64,000 bases of DNA from Spirosoma utsteinense (lineage in GTDB: Bacteria; Bacteroidota; Bacteroidia; Cytophagales; Spirosomataceae): NCBI RefSeq assembly GCF_014282275.1, contig NZ_VFIA01000005.1, positions 209,688 to 273,687 on the forward strand, in the 5' to 3' direction. Below, piece after piece: positions 1-8,999 of this stretch (position 1 is its first letter; each line of letters starts with the position of its first letter). A model generated the notes under the pieces. The model did no database searches. It had not been told where the DNA came from and saw nothing but the letters and a program-made list of their open reading frames with translations. A program made the position numbers and the translations under genes.

Positions 1-1591
1 CTGGAATCCTGACAATACCGGCTTTCTGTATACGCCCGAGAACTCCGCCGACATGAAGGACATCAACCGGTCGATGAATACCAAAGCCAGATACCACATA
101 ATCGGTACCGACCCCAAACAGGATCGCGAGATTTTCTCTTCGGCCAAATACACGAAACTAGGTATCAAGCCCAATGAAATTCCATATGTCACCTACAGCG
201 AAGATTTCAGGTATGTAACCGCTTTTCTGGCCAATGTAGACCGGCGGATGAATGCATATATAGCTCCTGCGAGTGACCTCCTTAAACCGACCATTACCTG
301 GAAACGGCTGGCGGCTCCGGAAGACAGTGTTATGAACGCCGTTACGGTGGGCGACCGGATGTTTATACAAAGCATCAAAAGTGCCCGTAAAGGCCAGATT
401 ATGATGACCGATGCCCGCCAGCCCGATGTCCATACAGCAACGGTCATCTTACCCGAAGGGGAAACAAAAATCGAGTCGATAGCAGCCGGAAAGGATTATC
501 TGTTCATCACCCGGAACGACGGCATCAACACGACAGCTCAGCAATACAACACTAAAGCCAACCGCTGGGAAACCATACAGTTACCCGCGCTGGGTACGGC
601 GAGCGTAGCCCCCCTGGAGCCATCAACCAATGACTGCCTGCTTTACCTGACCTCCTGGAAACAGCCCGCCACGATCTACGAGTATGACCCAACCGATAAA
701 GTCACTGCGGTTAGCCCTTTTCATATTGAAGCGAAGTACCCGGGCGTCGACGAACTGGTTGTTGAGGAAGTAAGCGTTCCCAGCCACGACGGGACAATGA
801 TACCCCTATCGATCATTTACAACAAAAACGTGAAGCGCGATGGCAGCGCCGTTTGCTACATGACGGGCTATGGGGCCTATGGCATTTCGGGCGACCCTTA
901 TTTCAGCACCCGCAATCTGGCCTTGCTCAACAAGGGCGTAATCGTGGCCGAAACCCATCCACGGGGTGGCTCCGAGAAGGGGCAGGCCTGGTATGAAGCC
1001 GGTTATAAAACCACCAAGCCTAACACCTGGAAAGACTTCATTGCCAGTGGCGAGTACCTGATCAAAAATGGCTACACCAGCATTGGCAAGCTCATTGGCG
1101 AAGGAACCAGCGCGGGTGGTATTCTCATTGGCCGGGCCATCACCGAGCGGCCCGACCTGTTTGCCGCGGCTATTAGTAACGTTGGCTGCAATAATGCCCT
1201 GCGCATGGAAAACTCCCCGAACGGACCCGCAAACACCCCCGAGTTCGGCACGGTGAAAGATTCGGTCGAAGCTATGGCTCTCTATGAGATGGATGCGTTC
1301 CAACACGTAAAAGAAGGCACAAAGTACCCCGCCGTCATCTGCGTTGGCGGCATGAACGACCCGCGCGTGATTGCTTGGCAGCCGGGCAAATTTGCGGCCG
1401 CCCTGCAAAATGCCAGCACATCGGGCAAGCCGGTGCTGATGCAGGTCAACTACGATAACGGCCACTTTACAGAAGACAAGAAGGTTACCTTCCGCAACTT
1501 CGCCAATATGTTTACGTTTGGCCTCTGGCAGGCAGGACACCCCGATTTTCAGCCTGTGACGGGTAAACCCAAAGAAGTAGTCAGGAAATAG
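1..1591 (+). CDS. Prolyl oligopeptidase family serine peptidase (S9A), 5' end outside the window
   Basis: The reading frame is open from base 2 with no stop before the first internal ATG (53), so the gene begins upstream and only its C-terminal part, about 529 residues, is present. Counting from the ATG at 53, the visible catalytic triad is Ser353 in GTSAGG, Asp436 in GGMNDPR and His471 in DNGHF. The spacing matches prolyl oligopeptidases. The upstream residues form the end of the seven-blade propeller (WNPDNTGFLYTP and following). The family cleaves short proline-containing peptides and is usually periplasmic in Bacteroidota; the signal peptide would lie outside the window. A strong terminator follows at 1608-1643. 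The family call is firm; the exact substrate is unknown. Confidence 0.93.
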   Translation, partial: WNPDNTGFLYTPENSADMKDINRSMNTKARYHIIGTDPKQDREIFSSAKYTKLGIKPNEIPYVTYSEDFRYVTAFLANVDRRMNAYIAPASDLLKPTITWKRLAAPEDSVMNAVTVGDRMFIQSIKSARKGQIMMTDARQPDVHTATVILPEGETKIESIAAGKDYLFITRNDGINTTAQQYNTKANRWETIQLPALGTASVAPLEPSTNDCLLYLTSWKQPATIYEYDPTDKVTAVSPFHIEAKYPGVDELVVEEVSVPSHDGTMIPLSIIYNKNVKRDGSAVCYMTGYGAYGISGDPYFSTRNLALLNKGVIVAETHPRGGSEKGQAWYEAGYKTTKPNTWKDFIASGEYLIKNGYTSIGKLIGEGTSAGGILIGRAITERPDLFAAAISNVGCNNALRMENSPNGPANTPEFGTVKDSVEAMALYEMDAFQHVKEGTKYPAVICVGGMNDPRVIAWQPGKFAAALQNASTSGKPVLMQVNYDNGHFTEDKKVTFRNFANMFTFGLWQAGHPDFQPVTGKPKEVVRK

Positions 1592-1607
1592 CTTACCCTA
1601 CTCACAA

Positions 1608-1643
1608 AAGAATGACGACGGGATACGTTCCGTCGTCATTCTT
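1608..1643. terminator. Hairpin terminator after the peptidase gene
   Basis: A perfect 14-bp stem (1608-1621 pairing with 1630-1643) with an 8-base loop lies 16 bases after the stop codon. The 3' arm ends in ATTCTT, a weak T-run, so it is a plausible intrinsic terminator. Confidence 0.7.
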
Positions 1644-1816
1644 CGTGAACGGCCTGTCAGGTCGGTCATGATCGACGAAAGCGACAGCGTTTAAATCATA
1701 AGCCTCCCGGCTCCTGACGACCCCTGGTGCGCAGGGTTTTTAATAAGAAAAAGCGTACTTTCCCAGCATCACGGCAGCCTCATTGCGTGATCGATCCGTT
1801 TACTCCAGAGCCGTGT

Positions 1817-2575
1817 ATGAAAACCATCTCCCGCTGGGCTAGCCGCCATGTTCTTCCGGCAGCTTTTCTGATCATAGGATGCGAAATCACGAACGCTTTC
1901 GCGGGCTTACTACTGGGGCTCAATCTTCTCGCCGAATGGCCGCTGGCTCTCCTGTGGCTGCTGGTGCTTGCTATGGCAGGCATGATCCTTTGGCTACAGT
2001 TCCGGTCAGGGGCATCCCAACGATGGTATAGCACTGGTCGGTGGTTCGTCGGGGCCGCGTTTATGGGCAATTTCGTGCTGTTTATACTGCTGGGCGGCCT
2101 TTGGGGGTACCAGGAACAGAAGCCCTCGCCCAGTCTGTCGGTATTGGGCAGCCGACGGGTTGAGGTGCGCCCTGATACTACTACCCGACCAGAGCGGGCG
2201 GGAACGTTGCGGGCCAGAAACAAATCGACGGCAGAGGTCATGTCTGTGACCAGCACGAAAAAAACCGGCAAACGCATTGCCTATGTGCTACTGTTTGCAC
2301 TGGGACTGGCGCTGACTTATTTGTCTGTTGGCCTGGCCTGCAACATTGCCTGTGCCGGTTATGGTTTCTACGCCATTCTGACACTGCTGCTCGGGATGGG
2401 GTTTACGGCTGGCGGGATCTTCTTTCTGAGCCGGGCCTTTGATAAACCCCTCCTACCCATGCGCGAGCTGACACCGGCCCAACGACGACGAACGGCACGC
2501 CGGTTCTGGCTATCGTGGCTGGTGCTGATTGGTGTGGTATTTCTGCTTTTCCTGGTGGCCGCGTCGACTAATTGA
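1817..2575 (+). CDS. Hypothetical multi-pass membrane protein
   Basis: I do not recognise the family. From the ATG at 1817 (MKTISRWASRHVLP) the product has 252 residues with about six hydrophobic segments: three before residue 100, a polar Arg/Thr/Ser-rich loop (about 105-145), two more after it, and a last one at the C-terminus after an Arg-rich stretch (QRRRTARRF). The frame is open upstream to 1727, but those 30 residues are polar and unlike a leader, so 1817 is preferred. The next gene starts 16 bases downstream, so the two are probably co-transcribed. A role at the inner membrane is inferred from hydropathy only. Confidence 0.7.
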   Translation: MKTISRWASRHVLPAAFLIIGCEITNAFAGLLLGLNLLAEWPLALLWLLVLAMAGMILWLQFRSGASQRWYSTGRWFVGAAFMGNFVLFILLGGLWGYQEQKPSPSLSVLGSRRVEVRPDTTTRPERAGTLRARNKSTAEVMSVTSTKKTGKRIAYVLLFALGLALTYLSVGLACNIACAGYGFYAILTLLLGMGFTAGGIFFLSRAFDKPLLPMRELTPAQRRRTARRFWLSWLVLIGVVFLLFLVAASTN

Positions 2576-2591
2576 GCCTGTACATATCCCT

Positions 2592-3809
2592 ATGAAAACC
2601 TGCTGCCTGCTCTTTCTGCTCCTCCCTCTCCTGGCGAACGCCCAACGGCCCACACCACCCGCCATCCTCACCGATCCGGCCGGAGTTTTGCAAACGTATC
2701 GGGCCAGTCTACTCAAACTACGTCAGGCACATCCAAATCACCAGGACCTGCCCGAGCTATCGTTTTTTCTGTTCGGTATGGGCGACCGGCTTAAGCTCAT
2801 CTACCGCGACGGCCGGCTGATCAACGCCCTGACGGGTAACATTGAAGAACAATGGACTGTAAAACGGGCGGTGATCGTGCCGTCGGAGTATGTCGTAGAC
2901 CTCGAACTAACGGGCGTTCCCATTGGCCAGCCCCAAACCGTACAAGTGCGCGAAGATGAAAATGGAGTCTGGATTCTGCAGCCGGGAAAACGCCCGCGAC
3001 TCATTCCGGGCACCCGAAGTCTGCTGAAGCTGCCGCGTTTTGCCGATAACCCCAATGGACCGATCCTGCGCGTTTTACATCAGGAAGTGCTTATTAATGT
3101 CATCCATGGCCGGCCCGTTCCGAACTTTCTGGTGTATGCAAAACCCGGGTATCATGATGCTGCACTGATGGCTATGGTCCTGCGCGAAACGGGTAACCTT
3201 CGGCTGATACGCGACTGGATCATGGCCATTCGCGACCCTTTCGATCGCAATAACAAGGGTACGCCCGAGGCTGACAACCCCGGACAGGTCTTATTCCTGG
3301 CCTCGCTGGTTGCTGATAAAAGCCACCCGGTTGTACAAATGGCGCTTGATTCAGTGAAGACGTTTCAAAAAGAAAACTACATCGCTGGCAAGACCGACAA
3401 TGCCGAACACCCTGTTTTTCAGACTAAATGGCTTAAATACGGGCTGAAGGCCCTGGGCTTGCCGGACCCTTACATCATTCCCGATCAATCTGACCGTTAT
3501 TCGTGGCTGTTCTGGCAGGATTTTAAACCCAAACCGATGGCCTCAACAAGACAGCCCGTAAGCGACACGGAAGCCAACCTGAAGGTTCCCTATATGGCCT
3601 GGGCCGAGGATCATTTCTACGGGCTAACCGGGCGGGGGGAGCTACGCGGTCCGGTCGGTAGCCTGGACTATCCGCTGAGCTGGGAGCAACAGGCCAGCCA
3701 GGCCCACTACCCCGGCCTGATCGTACTGGATAAGGAACTGGCCCGAAAAAAACTGGCTCTCCCTCACGCCCGACAGGCTGCCGAGATGTTTTTACTGTTG
3801 CTGGAATGA
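2592..3809 (+). CDS. Hypothetical secreted protein
   Basis: A 405-residue protein of unrecognised family. The start at 2592 gives a clear signal peptide (MKTCCLLFLLLPLLANA, cleavage before Gln), so it is exported. The mature part holds a beta-rich N-terminal half and an apparently helical C-terminal half, with the phrases GYHDAALMAMVLRETGN and DPFDRNNKG. No catalytic motif could be assigned. It lies 16 bases behind a membrane protein gene in the same direction, so the pair probably forms an operon. An in-frame ATG at 2529 would add 21 residues overlapping the previous gene and would hide the signal peptide. Confidence 0.75.
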   Translation: MKTCCLLFLLLPLLANAQRPTPPAILTDPAGVLQTYRASLLKLRQAHPNHQDLPELSFFLFGMGDRLKLIYRDGRLINALTGNIEEQWTVKRAVIVPSEYVVDLELTGVPIGQPQTVQVREDENGVWILQPGKRPRLIPGTRSLLKLPRFADNPNGPILRVLHQEVLINVIHGRPVPNFLVYAKPGYHDAALMAMVLRETGNLRLIRDWIMAIRDPFDRNNKGTPEADNPGQVLFLASLVADKSHPVVQMALDSVKTFQKENYIAGKTDNAEHPVFQTKWLKYGLKALGLPDPYIIPDQSDRYSWLFWQDFKPKPMASTRQPVSDTEANLKVPYMAWAEDHFYGLTGRGELRGPVGSLDYPLSWEQQASQAHYPGLIVLDKELARKKLALPHARQAAEMFLLLLE

Positions 3810-3850
3810 GCCGAAAAGGGGGTTTAAAGAAAAAGAAAAGGTGTTTGAGG

Positions 3851-3952
3851 AGAGAGACGCAAAGGGGGGAATTCAAAAAGGAGAGGTAAAGGGTAATTTA
3901 AGAAGGAGACGCAAAGGGTAATTTAAAAAGGAGACGCAAAGGGTTGCGTCTC
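3851..3952. repeat. Short tandem direct repeats ending in a hairpin
   Basis: Four imperfect units of about 24-26 bases built on AAGGAGACGCAAAGGG plus TAATTTAA run from about 3851 to 3943. The last unit pairs with an inverted copy (3931-3939 with 3944-3952, 9 bp, loop AGGG) that includes the stop codon of the leftward transporter gene. The GAGACGC core recurs in the palindrome at 8996-9113. Confidence 0.75.
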
Positions 3953-4944
3953 TACTTGGCGGCAATGATCAGGGTGAGGCCCAATAGGTAACACACACCC
4001 ATGACGACGAGATAGCGGGTTGAGGTCGCGGGTGCTCCCCGGAATTCGTGCCAGATAAAAATACCCCATAATACCGCTACGATCGTAGCGCCCTGCCCCA
4101 GTCCGTAACTAATGGCGAAACCAGCCGCGCCGGATGCCAGCAGGCTCGATGCCATACCCAGGCACCACACAACACCCCCCAGCATACCGATGATGTGGTT
4201 ACGACGGCTTACATCGCTGTACCAGATTTCACCGTCGGCAGGCTTGCTGGCATACCGGCGCAGGATGGGTAAAAACGCCGGTGTCGTGACGAGTACACCA
4301 ATGGCGAACAACACCAGTGCGGTATAGGGCGTTAACAAACCCGGTGCCGGATTCACAAAATCAGCTGCCATAGCCTGCGCTACGAAGTAAAAAAAGAAGC
4401 CCATCAGGAATCCCCCAATGAGCGAAATAACAAGCCCACGTGTACTGACCGACTCGTCGGTCTGGCTCCTGGACCGATAGGCCAGTGCGCTGAATACGAT
4501 AGCCAAGAAAATAGCGAAGACTCCCCCGGCCAGCAGCTGACCGTTTCCAAACGGAGAACGGATGTAATTGACAATAACCCCCAGAATCAGCGCCAGGCCA
4601 ATGCCTACGGGCATGGCTACCGATAGTCCCGCCAGTTCGATACCTACCACGATCAACATGTTAGCGATGTTGAACACCAGGCCACCCATGAATGCGTACA
4701 ACAGATTCTGTAGATCGGCCTGGTTGATATCGTCGATAAACGACCGTCCTTCGGCCCCTATACTGCCCATGGTGAACGCCAGCAGCAGACTCATCAACAA
4801 GATGCCGTAGGTATAATCCCGGTAGAAGATCGTGGTGGGAACCGACTGTGTCGCTAATTTCTGCGTGTTAGCCCAGGAGCCCCAGCAGAGCATGGTAATA
4901 AAGCTGACAAAGACAGCCAGTGGGTAATAAGTTATAACGATCAT
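3952..4944 (-). CDS. GRP/RhaT-like sugar transporter (DMT superfamily)
   Basis: A 330-residue, almost wholly hydrophobic protein with about ten transmembrane helices. The N-terminus (FVSFITMLCWGSWANTQKL) and the paired GxxxG-rich helices (AMPVGIGLALILG, ISYGLGQGATIVAVLWGIFIWHE) match the glucose/ribose porter and L-rhamnose-proton symporter branch of the drug/metabolite transporter superfamily. It should take up a sugar across the inner membrane; the substrate cannot be read from sequence. The start at 4944 leaves no long N-terminal tail, as usual in the family. Its stop codon lies in the repeat hairpin ending at 3952. It is divergent from the permease gene at 5101. Confidence 0.85.
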   Translation of the reverse strand: MIVITYYPLAVFVSFITMLCWGSWANTQKLATQSVPTTIFYRDYTYGILLMSLLLAFTMGSIGAEGRSFIDDINQADLQNLLYAFMGGLVFNIANMLIVVGIELAGLSVAMPVGIGLALILGVIVNYIRSPFGNGQLLAGGVFAIFLAIVFSALAYRSRSQTDESVSTRGLVISLIGGFLMGFFFYFVAQAMAADFVNPAPGLLTPYTALVLFAIGVLVTTPAFLPILRRYASKPADGEIWYSDVSRRNHIIGMLGGVVWCLGMASSLLASGAAGFAISYGLGQGATIVAVLWGIFIWHEFRGAPATSTRYLVVMGVCYLLGLTLIIAAK

Positions 4945-5051
4945 GTTGGGTTAGGTCAAGATTAACACAGCAAGTTACATAATAGTGACTATAGGATAAA
5001 CAGTCCATTCAAAAAAGCGCTGACGCAGGCAATGTGCTTCGGCCCCGTTAC

Positions 5052-5059
5052 TACCTTTG
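5052..5059 (+). promoter_or_regulatory. Candidate -7 element (TACCTTTG)
   Basis: An exact match to the Bacteroidota TAnnTTTG element, 41 bases before the ATG at 5101. No clear TTG was found at the -33 position, so only the -7 half is supported. Confidence 0.5.
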
Positions 5060-5100
5060 TGCTTTCTCCCAAAGGGCTTCACAACGTCCTGGTGTCGTAT

Positions 5101-5544
5101 ATGAACTACGTTTACATTCTGCTCGCGTTTTTAACCGGCATCGCTATTTCTGTTCAGGCGGGCGTCAATGCCAATCTCCGGCAGGCAATGACCAACCCTG
5201 TACTGGCAGCCGCCGTTTCGTTCGGCACAGGTTTCCTCTCCCTGCTCGTCATGCTGCTCGTTTCAGGGGCCTCTGTGCCCTCGATCGAAACCATCAGGCA
5301 GGTAAACTGGTGGAAATGGACAGGCGGTATTATTGGAGCCGTGTATGTAACAACCGTCATTATCAGCGTCCCTAAAATTGGCACGGCCAATCTGGTCAGC
5401 CTGAGCGTAGCAGGGCAATTGCTGGCTGCGGTCGTCCTGGATCATTACGGTCTGCTGGGGTTTACCCTTCACCCCGCTAACGGCTGGCGAATTATGGGTA
5501 TGGTACTGATTATGGCCGGTGTACTGCTGGTCGTAAAAAACTAA
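5101..5544 (+). CDS. DMT family permease, YdcZ/DUF606 type
   Basis: A 147-residue protein with about five transmembrane helices, the normal size of DUF606 half-transporters. The N-terminus (LLAFLTGIAISVQAGVNANLRQ) and the middle (WWKWTGGIIGAVYV) are typical of the family. It ends with GMVLIMAGVLLVVKN. Members are thought to export small molecules and often pair with a second copy; none is seen here. The ATG at 5101 is preferred over the one at 5032 because the TACCTTTG promoter element lies between them. It is divergent from the GRP-type transporter. Confidence 0.85.
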   Translation: MNYVYILLAFLTGIAISVQAGVNANLRQAMTNPVLAAAVSFGTGFLSLLVMLLVSGASVPSIETIRQVNWWKWTGGIIGAVYVTTVIISVPKIGTANLVSLSVAGQLLAAVVLDHYGLLGFTLHPANGWRIMGMVLIMAGVLLVVKN

Positions 5545-5630
5545 GGACCGATCGGTACTGGTCACAAGCCCGATCGGGCAAACAAGCTACGCGCTGCCTT
5601 GTTAAGCATACATTACGCACGCACGCTACC

Positions 5631-6248
5631 ATGTCTGTCCAATATCGCTTTTATCCGTCGCTGCTGAACACGTTCTCCCGTTACCTCAACGGGGGAAATC
5701 TCGACGCGCAGCAACTGATCGACTCCATAAACCGGGTACCCACACCCACCACGGCGGCCCAGGAACGCGGTACGTCCTTCGAAGAGGCCATCGTCAAAGG
5801 GACCAATGAAGATCGGTTCAACCCCGACATTATCAACCGGGTCCGTAAACTCCTCCCCCGCCCTATTGTCGACACGCAGGTGTACTGCCAGTGGGAAATC
5901 GACGATGTGCTGTTCTACGGCTATGTCGATCTGATCGGCAGCTATAAAGCGGTTGATCTGAAAACGACCGGGTCGTATCAGAAAGACCGCTACCTCTTCA
6001 ACCACCAGAACCTTTACCTGCACGCACTCAAACGCAAGGGTATTAAACTGATGGAGTATGTGATCACCGACTTTACGGATGTTTACGTCGAGAGCTACAC
6101 CCTGACGCATCCCATCGACAAACAGTTGGAAGAGATCCGGCAGTTCAAGGCATTTCTGGAAGAACACAAGCCCCTTATTACCGATAAAAAGATATTTGTG
6201 GCACCCGGCGAAGATGCCGCTACCGCTTCGGGTCGGCGTAAAGCGTAA
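5631..6248 (+). CDS. PD-(D/E)XK nuclease superfamily protein
   Basis: A 205-residue soluble protein. The nuclease core is visible at about residues 85-125: an Asp in FYGYVDLIGSYK, then the beta-strand motif AVDLKTTGSYQKD, followed by a helix (FNHQNLYLHALKRKGI). This is the D-(x)n-(D/E)xK metal site of the PD-(D/E)XK fold, as in Cas4/RecB-like nucleases, but without the iron-sulfur Cys cluster. No restriction or CRISPR partner lies nearby. It probably acts on DNA ends or in repair; the substrate is unknown. The C-terminal tail is Ala/Arg/Lys-rich. The following MFS gene begins 16 bases after its stop. Confidence 0.8.
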   Translation: MSVQYRFYPSLLNTFSRYLNGGNLDAQQLIDSINRVPTPTTAAQERGTSFEEAIVKGTNEDRFNPDIINRVRKLLPRPIVDTQVYCQWEIDDVLFYGYVDLIGSYKAVDLKTTGSYQKDRYLFNHQNLYLHALKRKGIKLMEYVITDFTDVYVESYTLTHPIDKQLEEIRQFKAFLEEHKPLITDKKIFVAPGEDAATASGRRKA

Positions 6249-6252
6249 ATCG

Positions 6253-6260
6253 TACCTTCG
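6253..6260 (+). promoter_or_regulatory. Possible -7 element four bases before the MFS start
   Basis: TACCTTCG differs at one base from TAnnTTTG and ends four bases before the ATG at 6265, the same geometry as at maf and the 5-oxoprolinase gene. No TTG is seen at -33. Confidence 0.3.
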
Positions 6261-6264
6261 CCTT

Positions 6265-7527
6265 ATGCTCCAGTCAATTGTTCGCTTATATCAACAGGCG
6301 TATCAGGGCCTGTCACCATCGGTCTGGTTGCTGGCGGGCGTCATGCTCATCAACCGCTGTGGCACTATGGTACTGCCATTTCTGACCCTTTACCTGACGC
6401 AGCACCTTCATTACACCATTACCGATGCGGGTATTATTATGGCCGTTTACGGGGCAGGGGCTTTTGTGGGTACTTTCTTCGGCGGACGGCTTACGGATCG
6501 GTTCGGATTTTATTACGTTCAGCTGGTGAGTTTACTTTTCGGCGGGGCCTTTTTATTGGTTCTTCAGTTCGTAACGGGGTTTTACGCCCTCTGTGCCAGT
6601 GTATTTATTTTCACCCTCTTCGGCGATTCGTTCCGGCCGGCCAACCAGGCTGCCATTGCGTTCTACTCCGAAGCCGACAACCGCACACGCGCCTTCTCGC
6701 TCAATCGGCTGGCTATCAACCTGGGCTGGGCGGTGGGCGGAGGACTGGGGGGCTGGCTGGCCGGAATCAGCTACAACCTGCTGTTCTGGGCTGACGGGCT
6801 AACGTGCCTGACAGCGGGAATCGTCCTCTGGCGATTTCTGCCGGTGCCAACCTCGACGGTCTCCTCTGTACCGCCAAACGAACCGCCAGCCACTTCGTCA
6901 ACACCCGTGGCTAGCCTGACCGAGCGGTTTGCATCGCCTTACCGAGACACACTATTCATTGCTTTCGTCATTTGCTCGGCCCTGTACTTCACCGTTTTTA
7001 TGCAACTGTTCAGCATCGTACCGCTTTATTTTAAAGAGGTGCTCCAGATGACGGAAGGACGCATTGGCGCGCTGATGGCCCTGAACGGAATTTTAATCGT
7101 AGTCATTGAGATGGCACTGGTGTACCGGCTTGAGCAGCAGAACTACGCCAAAAGCAGTCTGATTGCAGCGGGCGTTTTCTTTACAGCGGTCTCCTTTCTG
7201 ATACTGGCGACAACCACGGCCACGTTTTCAGCCCTGCTTTTCATCCTGCTGATTACCATGAGCGAGATGCTGGCCATGCCGTTTATCCAGTCGTTTACGG
7301 TTGAGCGGGCGGGTCCCGCCACGCGTGGCCAATACCTGGCCCTGTACGCCATGGGCGGGGCGCTGGCCCAAACGGCAGCGCCCGCTTTCGGGTCGCAGAT
7401 GATAGCCCACGTGGGTTACCCGACACACTGGCTGACCTTAGCGGGAATCGGTCTGGTAGCAGCAGCTGGATTCTGGTGGCTAGGACGAAAAATAAAAGTA
7501 CCTGTACATTCACTGAGCCGCGCCTGA
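6265..7527 (+). CDS. MFS transporter
   Basis: A 420-residue major facilitator permease with about 12 transmembrane helices. The loop 2-3 signature appears as GAFVGTFFGGRLTDRFGFYYV, and a polar Pro/Ser/Thr-rich loop (about 210-235) separates the two six-helix halves. It resembles YdeE/MdtH-type drug exporters; the substrate is unknown. The start at 6265 was chosen because the protein then begins just before the first helix; the open frame to 6196 overlaps the nuclease gene. The long palindrome at 7556-7640 follows. Confidence 0.88.
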   Translation: MLQSIVRLYQQAYQGLSPSVWLLAGVMLINRCGTMVLPFLTLYLTQHLHYTITDAGIIMAVYGAGAFVGTFFGGRLTDRFGFYYVQLVSLLFGGAFLLVLQFVTGFYALCASVFIFTLFGDSFRPANQAAIAFYSEADNRTRAFSLNRLAINLGWAVGGGLGGWLAGISYNLLFWADGLTCLTAGIVLWRFLPVPTSTVSSVPPNEPPATSSTPVASLTERFASPYRDTLFIAFVICSALYFTVFMQLFSIVPLYFKEVLQMTEGRIGALMALNGILIVVIEMALVYRLEQQNYAKSSLIAAGVFFTAVSFLILATTTATFSALLFILLITMSEMLAMPFIQSFTVERAGPATRGQYLALYAMGGALAQTAAPAFGSQMIAHVGYPTHWLTLAGIGLVAAAGFWWLGRKIKVPVHSLSRA

Positions 7528-7555
7528 TTTTCTTTACGACCTTTACGGAAATTAT

Positions 7556-7640
7556 TGAGTGAATGTATTATTGAGTGATTGAGTGAACAGCTGTCGCATG
7601 CAGTAACAATCACTCATTCACTCAATAATACATTCACTCA
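7556..7640. repeat. Long inverted repeat between MFS and argH
   Basis: Arms of 30 bp (7556-7585 and 7611-7640) pair with one mismatch around a 25-base loop. Each arm is built from repeats of TGAGTGAATG and TATTATTGAG. It ends 24 bases before the argH start, so it may terminate upstream transcription or act in the argH leader. Confidence 0.8.
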
Positions 7641-7664
7641 TTCACCCAATCACTCTGTACTAAT

Positions 7665-8999
7665 TTGAAACTCTGGCAAAAGGAAGGCGTCACCACGGCC
7701 GAACAGATCGAACGGTTTACGGTTGGCCGCGACCGGGAGATGGACCTTCACCTCGCTCCCTTCGACGTGCTGGGTAACCTTGCCCACGCGCACATGCTCC
7801 AAACCATCGGACTTATCTCCACAGACGAGTTGAGCCTGATGACCGATGAATTAAAAAAAATATACCGTCAGATCGACGCAGGGCAGTTTACTATTGAAGC
7901 GGGCGTCGAAGACGTTCATTCACAGGTTGAACTGATGCTGACGCGGGCCCTGGGCGACGTAGGCAAGAAAATTCACTCGGGGCGGTCGCGAAATGATCAG
8001 GTGCTGGTCGATCTTAAACTCTTCACCCGCGACCGGCTCTGGCGGGTAGCCGAGGCTACAAAGCGCGTGTTCGACCGACTCATCGGCCGTTCGGAACAGC
8101 ACAGGCATGATCTGCTGCCCGGTTATACACACCTTCAGATCGCTATGCCCTCGTCGTTTGGTCTTTGGTTCGGCGCTTATGCCGAAGCCCTCGCCGACGA
8201 CATGTTCATGCTTCAGACCGCCTACCGGCTTAGCAACCGTAACCCGCTCGGGTCAGGTGCCGGATACGGCTCGTCGTTTCCGCTCAACCGCACCCTCACG
8301 ACCGAACTGCTGGGATTCGAAGGCATGCACGTCAATGTGGTCTACGCGCAGATGAGCCGGGGCAAAACCGAACAAACGGCGCTCACCGCGCTGGCTGCCG
8401 TAGCCGCTACCTTATCGCGGATGGCAATGGATGTTTGTCTCTACAGCAGCCAGAACTTCGGGTTTCTGTCGCTACCCGACGCACTCACGACGGGCAGCAG
8501 CATTATGCCCCACAAGAAAAACCCCGATGTGGCCGAACTGCTGCGTGCCAAAACCAACCGGCTGAAAGCGCTGCCAATGGAGGTAACACTGGTCATGAGC
8601 AACTTGCCCTCCGGTTATCACCGCGATATGCAGTTGCTCAAGGAAATCCTGATGCCTGCCTTCGACGAAATCCTCGACTGCCTCGACATTACCGATTTCA
8701 TGCTCGAACACCTTCAGGTAAAATCCAATCTGCTCGACGATGCCCGCTACGATTTACTGTTCAGTGTGGAACGGGTTAACGAGCTGGTCCTTCAGGGAGT
8801 CCCTTTCCGGGAAGCCTACCAGACCGTGGGCCGGGAGATCGCTGAGCATACCTATCAGCCACCCCGTGAACTAAACCACACCCATGAAGGCAGCATCGGC
8901 AACCTGGGCAATGAGTTGATTACAACCCATATGGAGCAGGCGGTAGCTGGTTTCGGTTCCGAAGTAACCCAACAGGCTATCAGACAGTTGGTGCATTGA
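7665..8999 (+). CDS. argH: Argininosuccinate lyase
   Basis: This enzyme splits argininosuccinate into arginine and fumarate, the last step of arginine synthesis, in the cytosol. The 444-residue length is normal. The fumarase/aspartase superfamily signature GSSIMPHKKNPD is complete and lies in the flexible loop with the catalytic Ser. EDVHSQVE and HSGRSRNDQV are the other two conserved regions. The start is a TTG at 7665 directly behind an in-frame TAA; the N-terminus MKLWQKE fits close homologues as I recall them. No other arg genes are in the window. Its TGA lies inside the palindrome 8996-9113. Confidence 0.96.
   Translation: MKLWQKEGVTTAEQIERFTVGRDREMDLHLAPFDVLGNLAHAHMLQTIGLISTDELSLMTDELKKIYRQIDAGQFTIEAGVEDVHSQVELMLTRALGDVGKKIHSGRSRNDQVLVDLKLFTRDRLWRVAEATKRVFDRLIGRSEQHRHDLLPGYTHLQIAMPSSFGLWFGAYAEALADDMFMLQTAYRLSNRNPLGSGAGYGSSFPLNRTLTTELLGFEGMHVNVVYAQMSRGKTEQTALTALAAVAATLSRMAMDVCLYSSQNFGFLSLPDALTTGSSIMPHKKNPDVAELLRAKTNRLKALPMEVTLVMSNLPSGYHRDMQLLKEILMPAFDEILDCLDITDFMLEHLQVKSNLLDDARYDLLFSVERVNELVLQGVPFREAYQTVGREIAEHTYQPPRELNHTHEGSIGNLGNELITTHMEQAVAGFGSEVTQQAIRQLVH

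Noticed and set aside
806..1540. 244-codon minus-strand frame inside the peptidase gene
   Set aside because: The opposite strand carries the complete Ser-Asp-His triad of the peptidase; this frame is its shadow.
5631..6248. PD-(D/E)XK protein considered as a Cas4 or defence nuclease
   Set aside because: No iron-sulfur cysteines, no cas genes, no methylase or helicase neighbours.
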